DNA from: Numida meleagris
Taxonomy: Eukaryota > Chordata > Aves > Galliformes > Numididae
Direction of reading: 5' to 3'
NCBI RefSeq assembly: GCF_002078875.1
Contig: NC_034412.1
Span: 28,066,746-28,130,745 of the forward strand
Length of the DNA: 64,000 bases
The notes under the pieces are model-generated. The model made no database searches, was not told the origin of the DNA, and saw only the letters and a list, made by a program, of their open reading frames with translations. Position 1 is the stretch's first letter. Every line of letters begins with the position of its first letter. Position numbers and translations under genes: made by a program. Positions 12,991 through 26,238 of this stretch are shown here, in pieces.

Positions 12991-13541
12991 GAATCACAGA
13001 ATCATAGAATTAGCTAGGTTGGAAAAGACCTACAAGATCACCTAGTCCAACCATCCACCTACCACCAACATAACCCCACTAAACCATGTCTCTCAACGCT
13101 ATATCTAAACGTTTCTTGAACACCTCCAGGGACGGTGACTCAACCACCTCCCTGGGCAGCCTGTTCCAGCGTCTGACCANNNNNNNNNNNNNNNNNNNNN
13201 NNNNNNNNNNNNNNNNNNNNNNNNNNNNNNNNNNNNNNNNNNNNNNNNNNNNNNNNNNNNNNNNNNNNNNNNNNNNNNNNNNNNNNNNNNNNNNNNNNNN
13301 NNNNNNNNNNNNNNNNNNNNNNNNNNNNNNNNNNNNNNNNNNNNNNNNNNNNNNNNNNNNNNNNNNNNNNNNNNNNNNNNNNNNNNNNNTCCCAGCTCCC
13401 TCAGCCGCTCCTCATAAGGCCTGTGCTCCAGACCCCTCACCAGCTTCGTCGCCCTCCTCTGAACACGCTCCAGGGCCTCAATGTCTTTTTTAAAGTGAGG
13501 GGCCCAAAACTGGACACAGTACTCAAGGGGGGGCCTCACTA
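12991..13541 (-). mobile_element. CR1 LINE 3' region with internal assembly gap
   Basis: The plus strand opens with GAATCACAGAATCATAGAAT and 'TAGCTAGGTTGGAAAAGACC', the reverse complement of a CR1 3' terminus. It is nearly the same sequence as the end of the CR1 nested in the ERV at 61,880-61,943, so both belong to the same, relatively young subfamily. A run of N (13,181-13,389) replaces the middle. To its right the minus strand encodes [20 protein letters not shown] and [15 protein letters not shown] in one frame, so little decay is seen. Truncated at about 13,541. Confidence 0.92.
13181..13389. other. assembly gap (about 209 N)
   Basis: Run of N inside a CR1 copy. The gap lies between two segments of ORF2/3'UTR that are contiguous in related copies, so the missing piece is probably CR1 sequence. 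The N length may be nominal or estimated. Confidence 0.98.
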
Positions 13542-16500
13542 CACTGTGTTAGTTTAATAAGCACCAAATGAAAAACAAATGCTAGCTGCAGTATAAAATT
13601 TTAAAAAATAGCATTATCACTTTCCAAATATTCTTGCAAGATTTTCTTGACTCCTCTTTCCTCACTATTAAGTTCAATTTTGGTCTTACCATAAAAAAAA
13701 AAAAGATACATCAGATATCAAACATGCTTCACGATATGAACAAACCAGCTCATTCAAAGTAACAAATCTAAAAAAAGTACTTTTGAAGCTGAAACCAAGC
13801 AATTCCTAACATTAGGAAAATCTCCATTTCAGCCAAACAAAAGTTTGGAGTGTAGTGGGGCCATTACTGAATTCCATCAGGCAAGGATGCATGCACAACG
13901 TTTCAATGTTTCCCAGAGGGACGAGTCTCAAAGCACCTTGAACAAAGCCTATACCCTTTAAGTATTCACAGAAACTAACAAGACACATCTTGTCCTGATT
14001 AGAAAAAATAATAATCATCCATTGATAAACTTCACAGATACTTTAAGAATCATTTACTTCAAAAAAATCCATATCATTAATAGCTTTTAGAATTTTATCT
14101 CTTGCTCACCTCCTCCAATAACCCTCAGCTGCCTATATTTTATAACACAAATCTCATCACACCTGCTTTTTCCAACATAACCAGTGAATTTCAACCAACT
14201 GAAATGAAAAGCCATTATTCTTATCCCACTGAAATTCTCACCTCAGACACAGAGGAAAAAAAAAAAAAAGAGTAGTCCTTGCTGGTACTAAGGAAATCTG
14301 AAGCAACACCACAGAGAATAAGACCAATAATAACAATACAGTAACATGCATTTACCAGAAATACTCGAAACCAGATGTCTTTGTGACACAAATGAATGAA
14401 GCAGCTTTGTTCTCCACTATTACTCAGCTAAGAATGAAATCTTATTCACAGTCATGGCTGACCTACTAACTTAAAAATGCAGTGCCACAAGACTGGGTCA
14501 CCCAAGGCATAGCTATTAGTGGCACCAAAGGTGGCTCTGGGTCAAGACTTTCATTACATTTATGTTGCAAAGACAAAATTTTCCCCTTCCTGCAGCAGGC
14601 TGTGAAGTCTACTCCTGGATCCAGCTAAAAACAGGTACAAATCTGCTTTCAGATCAAGTTCCACTGGTGCCCTACAGCCGCAATTTTGGGAACTGTTTCC
14701 TTTAGCGAAGTCTTGAAAATCCCCACCACTCCCTGAGCACAAGTCTTCAGGGGTAAATGATGGAAAACAAAAAGCTCTGAAGGATTCTCCTTTGAATTAC
14801 ATAGACCAGTTTACTCAACAAACTGGATGACTGTGTATGACATGTGTATGACTGTCGGCTTTCATGAGCCACCTGTTATGATTTCTTTGGAGTGCATCAT
14901 GACACCATCCAATTTTCCTTACAAGCTACTTTTCAAGAAACATTGTTTCAATCATGACACAAGAGAGAAATGGATGGAGGAAATAAGTTTGTGTTCAAAG
15001 AAAAGCTACAATTGTAAAACCTGACTCTCAGCCCATGCATGTTTTGTACATTGAGACAGCAGGCACCCACAGGAAAAGACTATTTCTTTATATGCATATC
15101 ATATTTAGCAAATTAGAATGTTTACAATCCTTTCCACCTCCCACTTCTTGCAATAATAATAGTGCTCAACTTAGGTCTGCAAACAGCAGAGTCTTTTTCC
15201 ATTCACAAACCACAATTAATCATAGGTATTGGGGTATTTGTATTGCCACAACCAAGGCAGACCACAGCTATGAATCATGTTCAAGTGTATTGTAGATACA
15301 ACCCAACAGGACCATATCAAAGCTCTGCATAATTAACGGAAGGAAGAGAGACTGAAGAAGATGAACAGGCAGAAACTATGCTAAAAACTCAAAACAAACA
15401 AACAAAAAAATCCATCATGCACTCACTCTCTCCATTTTTCAAGGAAACCGTCCCTGTTTCACAGAGACAGTTATCACAGTCATAAAGATTCTCTGTGAAC
15501 TCTCCCAACCTGTTAGGCTCACTCACACAGCTGGAAGCTACAAAACTTCCAGCTGTAGAAAGACAGATGAGCAGGACAGATCATTTAATTGGAGGAGATG
15601 AATAAAGAACAAAAACAAATAGAGCAATGAATGGCACAGAGAAAAGTAGATGAAATTTGTCAAGATGGAAACAGGACAGCAAGGGCCTATTAAATGAAAC
15701 TGTAAGGACAAAAAATCATAAACTGTAGAAGGATGGAATTCTCATAAAACATAAAAGAATTCAGTTTCAGGTTGCAGTTAAGGCCACAGTGATATTACGA
15801 GTCAGTAGATGACTAGACATTCAGCTGAAAGCAGAGTTTCTAGGAAATATTAGCAAAATCCACATTTAGGTCCTAGACGGACTTTTGAGAGTTTATAAAA
15901 CAATATTCTTTAATTATTACTGGTTATCAATATATTCATCTGTATGGTTTCACATCTGCCTGTTTCCAAGATTTCAACACGGTACCATTCCAATTAACAG
16001 TCATAAAATTTTACTACAGATGTAGTGAAACACGTATCTCAAATATAACAGAGCTACTACTCACGGTGATCCTGTTAGAGCACAACTCAGAGAACTGCTT
16101 TATGTCAATCGTTAAAAAAATTGAAAATTAGAGATTTTTTTCAGAAAAAAAGAAGAGTCACTTCCTTTTAATCTGTTTTTCTCATTAAAATTCTGATTCT
16201 GCATTAAGTCTTCTCTATTTCGGATACTCAGCTCCATTTAAATAGAGCTGACAGGCTTGCCTGACACCGTGTCCCCTCAGTAACCTGCTTGACCAAGACT
16301 TTACCTGACATTTGCTCAAGGCATTTCTCATCTGCCCTTTCCCCTGCCTCCCAAGATGTCACTTTTTCACTCTGTAATTTCCAACAGTCTTCTGTTTTAA
16401 ATTACACAGCAAACCTTAACGTTATAAAGGAATCATCACTGTAGGAAAGTTCTACCAGAACTCAATCCTCTATCACAAATACTGCTAGTGGCAGAAACAC

Positions 16501-19500
16501 TGTCTCTCCTCTTCATTAATCTTTTCAAAACTGTCATGCAGCAATGCAACCATGCCTTCAAATTTGGTATTGATGTAACAAGATGAAACAAGCAAGGGAT
16601 TTCTCTTTCCTTCAGCTCATTAAAAAATAAGATAAATAAAAAGTAGGAGCCTGCGGCTCCATTGCCTGAGAGTTTACCGATACAGAAGACCGTTCCCAGC
16701 CCAGTCCACAACCAGCCATACAAGCCACTTCTGAGCTAGGACAGCACTGGCATCTCTGGTAGTTTAGTTTTCCCTCTAAGTTCAGATCTTCAGCTGCATT
16801 TGTACACATACAGGACTTGGGAAGGAAGGCCTAGGACTATAATATGTCAGACTAGCAGGTAACAATCTTGCACAAAACCTTGTTTTCTCAAGATCTTCCG
16901 CACAGCTCTATATAGTATGTACTATATATGCTGCTGGGCAACTCCAGGGGGAAAAAGTTGCTAATAGTATTTCATGGTTGAAAGAAAGCTGTGTGCAACA
17001 GCACAGTAGTTTTGCCAACTTACTTTTTAATTACTGACTGCTTACAGTGATTGATCACAAAAATAAAAACATACACAGGAAACATCAGTATTTTCACTGC
17101 CCTCTCATCAGAAGAACACTTTTTTCAATGTTCTTCTTTAGCTTATTTTCTGCTTAAATAAGCCTTCTGTTCATAGTCATGGTCACTCTGAAATATTACA
17201 AAGACCTGTATAAAAAAAAAGCTACAATGAAGTCTGACATGTACAAAAGTCAAACTGAATCTAAAAGTACAAGCCACCCACCAGAGATTACTGCACAACT
17301 GAAAAGCAGTGTTGTTACAAGGCACACCAAACAATCAGAAAAGATTCCAGCCACACAGACCTGACATTCATGGAGAACTTGTTATTTGTGGAGCAAAAGC
17401 ACCTCTGATTTCAAGCTAGTAAATTCTTATGACTCGTGTAGCGTTGTCCCTTGTTTTGTTGTTTTTTTTCTAAATAGACTACAACGACAAACTGCAACCA
17501 AAATAGTTACAGAGTATGAATTTGCCTCTCCCGTTCAAGTTAAAGCCAAGAAATCATACTTTGTCCAGGAAACTACATTAGTGGCAGCAGAAATGAATAA
17601 ACTTCAGACCATTCTTGCCTCAACAGGCCTTGAAAACCTGTGGAGGCCAAAATGGCCCATTTTGTTAATGAAATGCTCATAATTATCTCCATGGGCTTTG
17701 TGGAAGGCAAGGAAAGTCAAGGGCATTATGGTCTCCAGGTAGAAAGCTATTTCCTAAGATTGGCACCCACAAAACCACCTTCAGAGTAACAAGATGCAAC
17801 ACTTTTGTGCCACATCAATGTAAAGGAAGAAAACAGCTGCTACAGTGCTGGAAAATCAGGGAACCTCTCAGATAGAAACCTCAGCTAAAAGCTAAGAGGG
17901 ACAAATGTAATTTCTATCCCTGCATTTGTAGTTTAGAAACTTAGAAAAACCTCCCTTCAGCACTGTATTACTAAATCTGAGATAAACTTTCTTCTCCTCC
18001 ACTCACATCCACTGCCCCAACTCCAGCATCACACAGTGTGGACCAGGAACAAGCACACAGTTGCAGAGTGCCATACAAATTTAGCACCACAAGCAGAAAC
18101 ATTTGCATCAAGAAGTCTGGTGCATGGGAACGAACGCGCTACAGCTCATTGTTATTCTAGCACATGTGTGAGTCCAAAAAGAATGAAAGCTCAACCTGAG
18201 TTCTTTTCACTACATGCACAGCAAAACAGCAAAGCAAGTAAAATGCACTGCAGGTAGGCTGCAAAATTCTCCAGCTTTCCTTATGTTCAGAAGCTAATGA
18301 AGCTGTGAGTGCTGTGTATAAACTCACCAGCACTGTTTCAGTAACTGTCTGTGCACTCTGACACTACATGAGGTGTAGGAATTTTACATCTCAAGCAAAA
18401 CATTGCCTGCATACTGACCCAAACAATAACATATTTTGACTTAGTTGCACTGATACTTTTTTTGTCACGTCATCCTACTTAAATTGTAGGACGTTTCTCT
18501 TGACTGCTGTTTTCAATACTATTGGTGGAAATTTGGTATCAAATATTTTAAATAACACAATATTTTTTCTAAGCCTGTCCCTCACCTTCAGCAAATCGTA
18601 CTTGTGTCCATCTGATTCTAACAAGGCATAAAATTATACCTCAGTAGAGAAATTTTACAAGCAACACCAGGAACAGGTGTTGTATTTATTAGCATCATCA
18701 GTTCAGAAATATCAACTTATTTTCCTCAGTATATCTTTATTTAAAAAAAAAAAAAAAGGACTTAAGTAATGAAGCAAAGGATGAAAGAACTGCAATAATT
18801 TTATTCTCGCTATTCTGCAAGATACCTTTGTACTATCTTACGATCAGGAAGATGATTACAGGATGCAAAAATGCCGTAATTAAAACTTACATTGCCCTGA
18901 ATATATTCACAGAAGCTGACAGAAAAGCAGAAGTCAGGTAGCATATGAGATTGAAGTTTAAGTCCAAGTTTAGTTGAGAAAGACAAAAGGAAGGCATGGA
19001 CAGAGCTGAGGAAGATTCATCTCTAACCACCAGTGAAACGTTGATTAGAGCTGCGTAGACACTCCTTGAAATTAATGTACTCTCAGGGACTCACAATCTT
19101 CTACAATCAAAATCTACTACAATCTTCTACTCAACTCTTCACTACTACCATATATGGTTTAAATTCTTACTACTGATTTTGATACCATATTTTTGATTCT
19201 TCATATGCTTAGTTTCATCTTGTGTAGCACACGCACTGGACTCTCCCCAAGATTTCCAAATAAGTAAGCCAATCCTGTATTCTCAGTGGAAACAAGATGA
19301 TGCATTTCAAACCTTTTTTCACAAGGCACGAGAAGAATAGGGAGAAAAACCAAGCGCCCCAGAGATCCAGCAAGAGAGGTAGTTGAAGAAAATGAGGAAC
19401 TCATGTCATGCATCAGAAAAGATGCCTTTCATGGACAGCAATGATTCACAATGTCATCTGTGTAATCAGAACATTTGTGCTCTTAAATTCCTATAAAAAA

Positions 19501-22500
19501 TGAATGGCTATCATATTTAGAAGCTGTCATGTTTCTATAAACAAATACAAGTACACTCTGTGCTATTTATTTTGAATAAAACTCATTAAGATATCAAAGG
19601 ATTTGGTATTTCAAAGGACAGACATGTTAATAGTCGCTAGCTAAACATAGAAAACTCAGCTGAGGGTTAAGCAAGGTAGAAAAAGCTTGTTTTCATATTT
19701 GTTCATCAGCTAACATTAACAGGAATTATGCAAATTTCCTTTGGAATTAAAATATAACAGCTACAAAAGTGATCATAATGAAATAATTACCACTATGATC
19801 TACAATATCACTGAGATAGATAGTTACTCATCTGTATTTAATGAAAGGCAGTTTTACAATACCGATTAACTCATTTGGGTTACTACCAGATACAATAAAT
19901 GTATGACAAATACTTTAATCAGCATCACAATTAGCAGTTAGCATGGCATTATTCCTGGCAAAAAGACTTAAGACAAAGAACCTGGAACTATCTCATGTTT
20001 TATAATGCTTGATTTCTCTCTCTTCCAGCAGCTTGTGCTCAGAATATTTAATACCCTTTTCCTCTACCCCCTGTTGTCCTTTCTCTGTTTATATCAATAT
20101 AACGGTTGAATACATGAATTCCAGAATCAGTTGCAGCCTTGAGTACAAAGCTGCATATATGCTGCTTTGAGACATGCCTATGTGATATTGTTTCCAATTT
20201 CTTTAATAAGAAGTGAACAGATTTAGCACTGAGATAGAGATGTATAGGAATTGAAATAAACCAGTCCAGCCATCTGTGAATAGAGTGCTGCCATAGCTTC
20301 AGTAACTTATTGATAACCAATTCAAAAGAGAATTCAAAGAAAACAGAAGCAGAATTGCTTGTCTACAGCTCTCTGAGCAAGATTTAATTGATTAAATAAG
20401 GAATGCTACTCCTTCTGGCTTGCCTATAGTACCAGCCAGAAGTTATTCTGAACAGAAACTACACAATTACTTTTTTTATTTGGCCCTTATTAAATCAACA
20501 GTCAGTCTCTAGAACCATTTTCCTCTTTTTCCCAGTCGTTCTCTATGAACCGTGCTGTCTAAGCAGGCAGACTTAATGAAAACAGTATGTCCAATGCTTA
20601 ACAAAAAATCTGTATTGACTGGTGTCAATCTTGGAAAACTGCTAGCACATTTATCTAATCAGTGCTTACAAGCTTCTTCCTGTTCAGGTCATCCTGTACG
20701 AATCGTCTGCAGAAACTCTCAACAACATCCTTAGCATTTTAAATCCCCATTTTAAATTGCACAAATAGACATTTTTTTCAAGAACTTAAGTTCCTGACAG
20801 CACTTCAATTCAAATATATCAGAGGCAGAAGTACATCCTCCTTTCTGTAATGCCTAAATGAAATCCAGCTGCACAGAAGAGTATGTCAGTGCGCTGGCAA
20901 AGAGATGGAGTGGAACCTTTGTTCACTCTTGCCAGGGCATCAGACAGCACAAGCATTAAAGGTGCAGATTAGAGCTGGAGAAATGGCCACTAGTGCTAAG
21001 GACTAATGACTATTACCTTCTCAGTGCAGCAGGTTTCAGAAGTACAAGTTGTAGCAGCACTTCCTACAAAATACAGCCCACGTGAGTAAGGAGTACTGAC
21101 ATGTTTTTTGCCATCCTTAGCCTCACTGCAGCCCACTGTAATTCTCAAATCTCTGGTCTTCAGAGAAACCTGCTACTCCATGTAAGAACAGTACCATATG
21201 AAGGGTTTGTACATTAAGCATACAAATACCTTCAACACTCCTGCAGAAGTGAAGTTCTACCTAGAAGAGAATGGTTTGTGTAATAGCAAAAAAGACGGTA
21301 ACAGAGTTTAGGACTACAGTATTAGGACTCTAATTTATGAATGCTCATACTGTTAGAATTTTGTGCATGTGATGATTTGATCATAACACACACCAGTTCA
21401 CTGGCATTGGGCAGGAGTAGATATGAGTTCAGTTCTTAAGGTAGAGAAGAAAATACATCTACTTGCATATTTCTGGCTTTCTATCCAGACCTCAGAACTG
21501 TAGATCACTATGTAGTAATAGACAACTAATATTTGAAATGAAAAAATTAATTACTGCAATTCTGTTTACTCAGCAGCCAGATTATGTTTTTGCTTCTGTG
21601 GCAAGTTCCTAAAACCGTAACAGCTTGGATTCACATCACCTAACTTGAACTGCTCAAGTTCAACATGTAACACACACAGGCTACTTTTAGAAATGAGGTT
21701 GTGGGCATGTTACACTCAATAGAAAACCTAGCTGATATTACTTCCACGTAAGCAAAGCTAAGAAAAACAGAATGAGAAAAACTGTTCAGCCAATAAATCA
21801 GCACACAGACCGAATCAGTGGTTCAGCTCTAACATCTCTTTTTGTGACACTGACTGGAAAGTAACGGAACAGTCTCACATTTAAGTAATTTGAATAGACT
21901 GTAATGAACAATGATACACTGCTAGAAAAAAAGGTCATTTCTACATTTAATATCTTCCAACAGCTATCTTGTAAAAGAATTCCATATTAAAAATCATTGA
22001 AATGCATTTGCATTTCCTATTAATATTGAATTGTGAAATAATACATCAGCTCTATGCTTTTTTATATTTCATGTTTTGTCAAATGTTTTTGCAAACGGTT
22101 TGTATCAGAAGAAAACATTTTCTGCTATTTTCAAACACAGACACTATCAAAATCAGACGGGAATTAGGATATTTCCAGGACTTCAAAAAAAGCACTTTTT
22201 GTCTGGGAGGCTGCATGTCTACTTTACAGCACTCAACATAGAGCACGGCTCTCAGCTTCAGCACCCTGCCAGCAGCTGAGAACATGGAGGAAAGCTAAGA
22301 CTTTTCCAAGCCAATTCTTATTTAAATAAAATAACTGATGCACACCTATGTGTATACACATACGAAATACTTGCATTTCTTAGACAGATGTGAAGAGATG
22401 AATAGAGAAATTTAAAAGAGAAGTTGAAGTTAGTAAGTTTTAACTCCTTTTCATCTCTTTTCAGTTTGCTTGTTTTTAAGGCTACTGTTAAGATGCTGGA

Positions 22501-24377
22501 AATCCACTTGCCCAAGAAGTGGTACGCAATTAAATCTAGTGAACAATACTGAAAATTAGACCAATTCAGTTATTAAGGCAGCATGATCAGAGCAGCAGTC
22601 TCCCTTCTCTCTTTCCCGACTAATCATGACAAGTTTCCTACAAATGTCCTGGAATATCCCCTCCAGATTCTTTAATGAACCCAAACAACATCCTTCAATG
22701 TCAATATACTTAGGATAACAGAGGTCTAATTGCTGAAGTTTCCCAGTACTGTGTGAATCCTAAGAGAATGAAGAAAATAACATTCAATTTTTACCTTACA
22801 ACACACAAAAAACAGAACTCAGATTCTAATTTCTAACAGATATCTTTGTATCTGCATTTAATTTGTGGTTGTTTCAACAGTTATGTCAGGATAATAAAGA
22901 CACACACTAGACAATAACTTTTTCAAGAAAATTGTAAATAAATATCAAAACAGTTTCTGATACTTCAAAAAAAAACTTGAATTGTGGAAGACTGGAATTT
23001 GCAAGTTTTATTTTAGTTGCAAGTTAGTTAACTAAATTCCCTACACACTGCCCCCAGCTGTAGGAGCTGCCACTACTCTCAAAGAGTGCTAGACTAAAAA
23101 AAAAAAAAAAAAACAAGATAGTTCTGTTTAAAGTATTAAATAGATACCACCAATTCTGAAACACTGTTAGTTAATATTTTCCCTTCCACAATTTTTAAGA
23201 ACTCGTTAATTAGATTATGCTTAGTTAAACTATAATAATTACATAAACTATGATTATAATTAATGTACTATTTAAATTCCAGATTGCAAACTTTTTCTGT
23301 AAACTCTCAATTTCCTTGAAGAAATACTTCTTTGGCATGAACCATCATGCTTCCCCATGGCATAATTTATTTTTGAATAATAAGTCTTGATTGAGACTAA
23401 CAATTTCTGAATTGTGTTCTCAGCTCTGCCAAAAGACACATCAATCTGCAAAAATCTATAGTCAGTCAGATCCTCTCGTTTCTTTGTGTAAATGGAATTT
23501 CTAATACCTTCCTTGCAGTAGTGTTGTAAGGGCAATTTCATTTCTCTCACACTTTTAAATACTTTTATATGGACAACTAAACTCAAGATGAAAACAAAAG
23601 CTTACATTCTTAAGTGGATTTTGTTAAGCACTGTATATAAAATTAAATGATTGCCCTATAGCTAAAAGAAAAGTATTTTCTACAAATAGCAAGACTGTAA
23701 ACACTGCTATCACATCATTTAATAATTCTGGGAAAATGTGACCATTTCAGAACAGGCTTGAGTCACAGCAGGCATCTATCTGCATAGGCAATGTTTGCTA
23801 AATAACTTCTCAATTGAAAAGTTTCATACTCCTATACAAATGTGGTTATTTTCTCTCATTCAGAGTTTCTGAGAACTAAGCTACTGCAGCTTAGCATGTA
23901 TAACACTGCAGGCATAATCAGTAATGATAAAAAATGAAAAATTTAGTCATTCCATTCAAAATCTTAACAGAAAAATGTGTCTACTTGCTCTACACTGAAA
24001 TAGCTGAAACACAGTAAATTAATTATGGCAGGGATCTAACGTAAGACATTTGGGCAGGGTTTTCTTCACAACCAAGCTGTAAGTCAAAATGCTAAAAAAA
24101 AAAATCTATTTTTTCCAGAAATGTGAATATAATTTAGCATTTAACAACAGAAAAGCAGAACTTACAGGTAAAGCAATCTTTTAGCAGATTTCTACTACGC
24201 AGAAGCTTCACATGGCCTGTCACATTACTTCCTGGTTTCATTTCCTAGAATAAACAGAAACAAGTCATATGAAATGAGCTATATTATTTTGAAATATCAT
24301 ATAACACATATATAAATAGCCTTAACTCACACTGTAAAACTTTGGAAAAAATACTAATACTAGTGTCTTTCAGATCG
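13542..24377. other. 10.8 kb AT-rich non-coding DNA, nothing recognised
   Basis: The longest stretch of the window without a recognised element. It holds only short A and T runs (for example near 13,690, 14,260 and 18,745; an 18-A run at 23,096-23,113) and chance open frames below about 105 codons on both strands. No exon, tRNA, snoRNA, miRNA hairpin or CpG island was recognised by eye; small ncRNAs could be missed. Confidence 0.5.
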
Positions 24378-24879
24378 TATAAGGGATGATCTGAAAGTAA
24401 TGCCTCCCATTTTAGGACATTGGCCCACAATGTCAGAGGCAGATAGTGATGGTACAGTAGCAGAGGTTGAACCTTCCCACCAATATTCCATTACATGTTG
24501 TTGTGACAGATGGCAGCAGAGGGGCAGTCTGACAAAATGGTGTCTGAAATGGAAGCGCATATGAAGCAAAGGAGTGTCACTGAATTCCTCCATGTGGAAA
24601 AAATGGCACCCACTGACATTCACTGACACTTGCTGAACATCGATGGAGACCAAACAGTCGATATGAGCACAGTAAGGTGGTGGGTGGATGGTGCATTTCT
24701 GCAAGGGCATGGCACACAGGCTCTTATTCACTGCTGGTGAAAAATGCATAGATAATGGTGGTGACTATATTGAAAGATAGTGTTTTGTAGCTGAGAATTT
24801 GCTCTATGATATTGTGCTCCTTGTACCTGTTGTAGTTTGCATGGAAATCAATAGGAGGCATTACCTTCCAAGCAACCTA
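24378..24879 (+). mobile_element. internally deleted mariner (Galluhop-like)
   Basis: The ends carry imperfect terminal inverted repeats: the left end contains GAAAGTAATGCCTCCCAT (about 24,393-24,410) and the right end AATAGGAGGCATTACCTTCC (about 24,850-24,869), which is its reverse complement with two or three differences. TA dinucleotides flank the repeats (24,378-24,379 or 24,380-24,381 on the left, 24,878-24,879 on the right), as expected for mariner TA target duplication. The element is about 500 bases against about 1.2-1.3 kb for a full mariner. The interior encodes only the two ends of the transposase. The name Galluhop is from recollection of the known galliform mariner, not from a search. 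Confidence 0.75.
24510..24777 (+). pseudogene. mariner transposase remnant (N-terminal HTH and C-terminal tip)
   Basis: From the ATG at 24,510 the frame reads a 38-residue start containing MKQRSVTEFLHVEKMAPTDI, then a TGA at 24,624, then in the same frame LLNIDGDQTVDMSTVRWWVD. This is the pattern of the Mos1-type N-terminal helix-turn-helix domain (an 'FLH' helix, 'Y/IGD', 'STVRRW'), which binds the inverted repeats. The catalytic DDD region is missing. Near 24,757-24,775 GGTGGTGACTATATTGAAAG encodes a GDYIE-like tip, normally at the C-terminus of the transposase. The protein cannot be functional. At most the copy could once have been mobilised in trans. Confidence 0.65.
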
Positions 24880-25279
24880 CGTACAAATAAATCTAACACA
24901 ACACTCCGGGACTTGAACAGTAGTCTTCAATAATATTTACCATTTCCTATGCTAGATACTGGTTCCCACTTTTGTTTCTGTAGACTCTCAAACTGATGTG
25001 AGATTATTCTTGATCTCCCTAAGCACAGGAAAACTATACATAATTTTTCATTTATTAACCATACTAGCGGAAAAGGCCTTCTTTTTACAGACACCTATAT
25101 ATAGTGCTGGCAAAGCATCATTTAAGGATAAATAAAGCTTAACAAAACAGAAAGACCAAAATACATAATTAGTTCACTAGTAATGTTTTTACACATATTT
25201 GCTTGCCAAACAAAGAGTAAAATATAATAAAGATTTAATCAAACTAGCTGTCTTAAAAGGAGAACAAATACAAGCTTAA
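24880..25279. other. non-coding spacer, nothing recognised
   Basis: About 400 AT-rich bases between the mariner and an old CR1. Nothing recognised. Confidence 0.5.
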
Positions 25280-26238
25280 TCTAGTGAAGCACCCAAACCA
25301 GCTGAACAAACCCAAGCCATGCAGGAGCAAGCGCTGGGTGTTCATAGCAGGCAACTCCATGCTGAGACCCCCCAGCTGGCCTCCAACTTGTGACCTGGAA
25401 AAGATGGCTCCTTCCTCAGAGCTTGGGTGTCATGGAAAGGCTGCTGCACACTATTATCCCCTACTGCTTATACCTGAGACAAACAATGACATCAGGAGAG
25501 ATCAATAAAGCAGCAAGCGTTGACTACACGGCTGTGGCAGTTTTCTCTCTCAGTCCTTCCAAACAAGCGTGAGAATGCCCGCATACATAGGGAAATGCCT
25601 ACCAGGCAGAAATGTTGGGAAAGCTCTTCTACCTCTCTTCTGGGAAATCAGCACACTCAAACAACTATCTGAAGGGCCTGTCCACTAACGTTCATAGCAC
25701 AGCAAACAAAAATAAGTACTTTTAAAAGTCTACATGCAGTTGCATAACTATAAACACACTGGGCTCACAGAAATAGAGGCAGGATAGATCGCATGGCTGA
25801 GTGCTGCTTTGGAGGATACCAGCTCTTCACGAGGGACTCACCAGGAGTAAATAAAGTAAATAAGAGGACAAACTTGAATCACCCCATTGTCTGCTGAAAG
25901 GCAACACAGCGAGGTATAAGTAATCCTGGAATAGTTGGAATGCACTGGCAACAACTTTGACACAGCTGAGCATAAGCCACCATGCCCTTACAGTGAAGGC
26001 AGCCCACAGCAACCCGGACTGCATTAGGACAATTGCCACCAGCATGTTAAGGGAGGTGATACTGCCTCTACTAAGCACTAGTGAGATAATGCCAGGCCCA
26101 GGCTCCCCAGTACAAGAGAGATTTGCGTACTAGAAAGGTATGACAGTGATTAATGGATTGAGACATCTTCTGTATGAGGAGGGGGTTGGACAAGCACAAG
26201 TGGTCCCTTCCAACCCCAACAGCTCCGTGATTCTGCAA
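25280..26238 (+). mobile_element. old CR1 LINE with ORF1, endonuclease and RT remnants
   Basis: Four CR1 landmarks occur in the right order in only 960 bases. At 25,320-25,510 there is an ORF1 esterase-like segment (RWVFIAGNSMLRPP, then HYYPLLLIP). At 25,670-25,715 comes the ORF1-ORF2 linker (GAAGGGCCTGTCCACTAACG with GCACAGCAAACAAA). At 25,760-25,850 is an endonuclease N-terminal remnant (pattern 'GYQLFTRD'). At 25,955-26,130 is the post-RT part (GCCCACAGCAACCCGGACTG, then 'TTAAGGGAGGTGATACTGCC'). The copy ends with CCCTTCCAACCCCAACAGCT and GTGATTCTG at 26,238. Large internal deletions and many stops mark an ancient insertion. It is a rare case here of a fragment reaching into ORF1. Confidence 0.75.
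25284..25508 (+). pseudogene. CR1 ORF1 esterase-domain remnant
   Basis: This 74-codon open stretch aligns by eye with the SGNH-hydrolase-like (esterase) part of CR1 ORF1. Features kept are a basic lead-in (KPKPCRSKRW), the block-I-like GNSMLR in place of the usual GDS(L)LR, and a 'YYPLLLI' strand followed by a 'ND' pair. The nucleophile region GDS is changed to GNS, which keeps the serine but replaces the aspartate. ORF1 proteins of CR1 are thought to bind RNA and lipid and to assist retrotransposition. Here the frame ends at 25,508 and the rest of ORF1 is missing. Weak but consistent with the CR1 pieces downstream. Confidence 0.5.

Noticed and set aside
24360..24749. 129-codon minus-strand open frame
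   Set aside because: It is the antisense of the degenerate mariner; the recognisable helix-turn-helix protein is on the plus strand.
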